Source of the DNA: Hydrogenovibrio sp049975065 | Lineage (GTDB): Bacteria > Pseudomonadota > Gammaproteobacteria > Thiomicrospirales > Thiomicrospiraceae | Assembly: GCA_049975065.1 (NCBI GenBank) | Contig: JBNGDN010000027.1 | Length of the DNA: 22,027 bases | Strand: one strand, 5' to 3' | Shown: positions 21,013-22,027 of the stretch, piece by piece | How the letters are laid out: the number at the start of each line of letters is the position of its first letter | Position numbering within the stretch: position 1 is the stretch's first letter | Position numbers and translations under genes: made by a program | The notes under the pieces: generated by a model | What the model was told of the DNA's origin: nothing | The model's input: the letters and a program-made list of their open reading frames with translations, nothing else | Databases searched by the model: none

Positions 21013-21948
21013 ATGGGTGTGACATATTATGAGGTGACCTTGGAGGATGAAGGGCAGCGCTTGGATAATTTTCTGATGCGTCAGTATCGTCATGTGCCCA
21101 AAACACTCATCTATCGAATCATTCGAAAAGGTGAGGTGCGCGTCAATAAAGGGCGGGTCAAGCAGAATGCGCGTTTGGTGGCCGGCGATCAGGTGCGAGT
21201 GCCGCCCATCAAAGTGCCGGAAAAATCCGAGTCCACTGTGCCGCAGGGGCAGTTGCAACGGATTGAGGACAGCATTCTTTATGAAGATAACGATTTAATG
21301 GTGATTAATAAGCCGTCCGGTGTTGCGGTGCATGGCGGCAGCGGCATTCAGTGGGGGTTGATTGAAGTGGTGCGTGCCTTGCGCCCTTTGGCAAAACGCT
21401 TGGAATTGGTGCACCGTCTGGATCGTGAGACCTCCGGGTGTATTTTGCTGGCGAAAAAAGCCTCGGTATTGAAAGCACTGCATCAGCAGATTCGTGAAAA
21501 TAAGATGACTAAAGAATATTTGGCGCTGTTGACTGGGCATTGGCCGAAGGGCTTGGAAAAGATTGATCTGCCGCTGCAGAAAAATACCCTGCAATCGGGT
21601 GAGCGTTTGGTCAAGGTGGCGGCGGATGGGAAGCCTTCGGTGAGTTATTTTAGGGTGCTAGAGCGCTTTGCCGAATGCGACTTGGTGGCGGTGCGCTTGA
21701 AAACGGGGCGAACCCACCAGATTCGTGTGCACGCCTTGTCACAAGGCTGTCCGCTTGTTGGCGATGATAAATACGGCGACAAAGGCTTTAACAAAACGTT
21801 CAAGCCACTCGGCATGAAGCGCTTGGCGCTGCATGCGCAGTATTTGGGGTTTGAGCATCCAGTGACCCAGGCCTGGCAAAAAGTGGAAGCGCCGTTGCAT
21901 GACGATTTTGAATTAACCTTGATGAATTTGCGGGGAGAGAGAACATGA
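21013..21948 (+). CDS. rluC: 23S rRNA pseudouridine synthase RluC
   Basis: A 311-residue enzyme that makes pseudouridine at 23S rRNA positions 955, 2504 and 2580 (E. coli numbering). An N-terminal S4 RNA-binding domain (residues about 17-75, GQRLDNFLMR to AGDQVRVPP) precedes the catalytic domain with KPSGVAVHGGSG, the active-site HRLDRETSG (D137), KTGRTHQIRVHA and GCPLVGDDKYGD. The VHGGSG block and the divergent rne neighbour point to RluC rather than RluD or RluA. GGAAG (21001-21005) lies 7 nt before the ATG. The stop overlaps the ATG of the next gene (ATGA), so the two are coupled. Confidence 0.95.
   Translation: MGVTYYEVTLEDEGQRLDNFLMRQYRHVPKTLIYRIIRKGEVRVNKGRVKQNARLVAGDQVRVPPIKVPEKSESTVPQGQLQRIEDSILYEDNDLMVINKPSGVAVHGGSGIQWGLIEVVRALRPLAKRLELVHRLDRETSGCILLAKKASVLKALHQQIRENKMTKEYLALLTGHWPKGLEKIDLPLQKNTLQSGERLVKVAADGKPSVSYFRVLERFAECDLVAVRLKTGRTHQIRVHALSQGCPLVGDDKYGDKGFNKTFKPLGMKRLALHAQYLGFEHPVTQAWQKVEAPLHDDFELTLMNLRGERT
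21867..21876. repeat. Iterated palindrome CCAGGCCTGG, copy 6
   Basis: Exact copy, flanked C/C; inside rluC, read as T-Q-A-W-Q. A 9-of-10 variant (ACAGGCCTGG) lies inside rne at 18583-18592. Confidence 0.85.
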
Positions 21949-22027
21949 CAAGGCAATACCAGTGCGTGATTTTTGACTGGGATGGAACGCTGATGAATTC
22001 GGAGGCACGAATTGTGTCGTCGATTCA
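21945..22027 (+). CDS. HAD-superfamily hydrolase, N-terminal fragment
   Basis: Only 27 codons lie in the window; the gene runs off the end. The translation contains VIFDWDGTLMNSEARIV, the HAD motif I with nucleophile D11 and general acid D13. GGGGAGAG just upstream is a strong ribosome-binding site and the ATG overlaps the rluC stop. HAD phosphatases of the phosphoglycolate phosphatase-like class commonly follow rluC in gammaproteobacteria; the substrate cannot be judged from this fragment. Confidence 0.88.
   Translation, partial: MTRQYQCVIFDWDGTLMNSEARIVSSI

Noticed and set aside
20753..21106. Minus-strand 117-codon open frame across the rluC start
   Set aside because: It overlaps the well-supported rluC start and promoter, has no ribosome-binding site that I can see and no family resemblance.

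Overview
The window is a chromosomal stretch from a gammaproteobacterium. Evidence for this is the rpsP-rimM-trmD-rplS operon, the xerD-dsbC neighbourhood, the divergent rne/rluC pair, and close identity of several products to their E. coli counterparts (RNase E, RluA, RluC, XerD, TrmD). An MSHA-type pilus cluster next to these genes would fit an environmental lineage, possibly a Thiomicrospira/Hydrogenovibrio-like sulfur oxidiser. That genus guess is recall only and weak. I see no tRNA, rRNA, CRISPR array, insertion sequence, prophage or attachment site.

Layout. (1) 1-7621, plus strand: a tightly packed, translationally coupled type IV pilus / type II secretion-like operon. In order it holds the 3' end of a secretin (MshL-like), a TPR protein (MshN-like), a c-di-GMP-responsive assembly ATPase (MshE-like), a platform protein (MshG-like), a GspL/PilM-PilN-like protein, a PilO/MshJ-like protein and a small MshK/PilP-like periplasmic protein. 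No pilin is present. rmuC overlaps the end of this operon. (2) 9120-11329: promoter, leader and the rpsP-rimM-trmD-rplS operon, closed by a clear terminator. (3) 11416-13113: xerD and dsbC. (4) 13209-15782, minus strand: two unrecognised proteins that look like a matched pair, one acidic and soluble, one with a transmembrane segment. They share an N-terminal motif and an Ala-rich helix. (5) 15942-16661, minus: rluA. (6) 16884-17366, plus: a low-molecular-weight tyrosine phosphatase. (7) 17513-20215, minus: rne, with a long, highly structured leader (to about 20759). (8) 21013-end, plus: rluC and the start of a HAD hydrolase.

Much of the window serves RNA metabolism: ribosomal proteins, tRNA m1G37 methylation, two pseudouridine synthases and RNase E. 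The rest covers surface appendage assembly, chromosome resolution and oxidative folding in the periplasm.

The most unexpected signals are three. First, the 10-bp palindrome CCAGGCCTGG occurs exactly six times in 22 kb, in different reading frames of unrelated genes, like a highly iterated palindrome. Second, the divergent rne/rluC gap carries a nested multi-stem RNA element just downstream of a plausible rne promoter. Third, there is the uncharacterised acidic/transmembrane protein pair.
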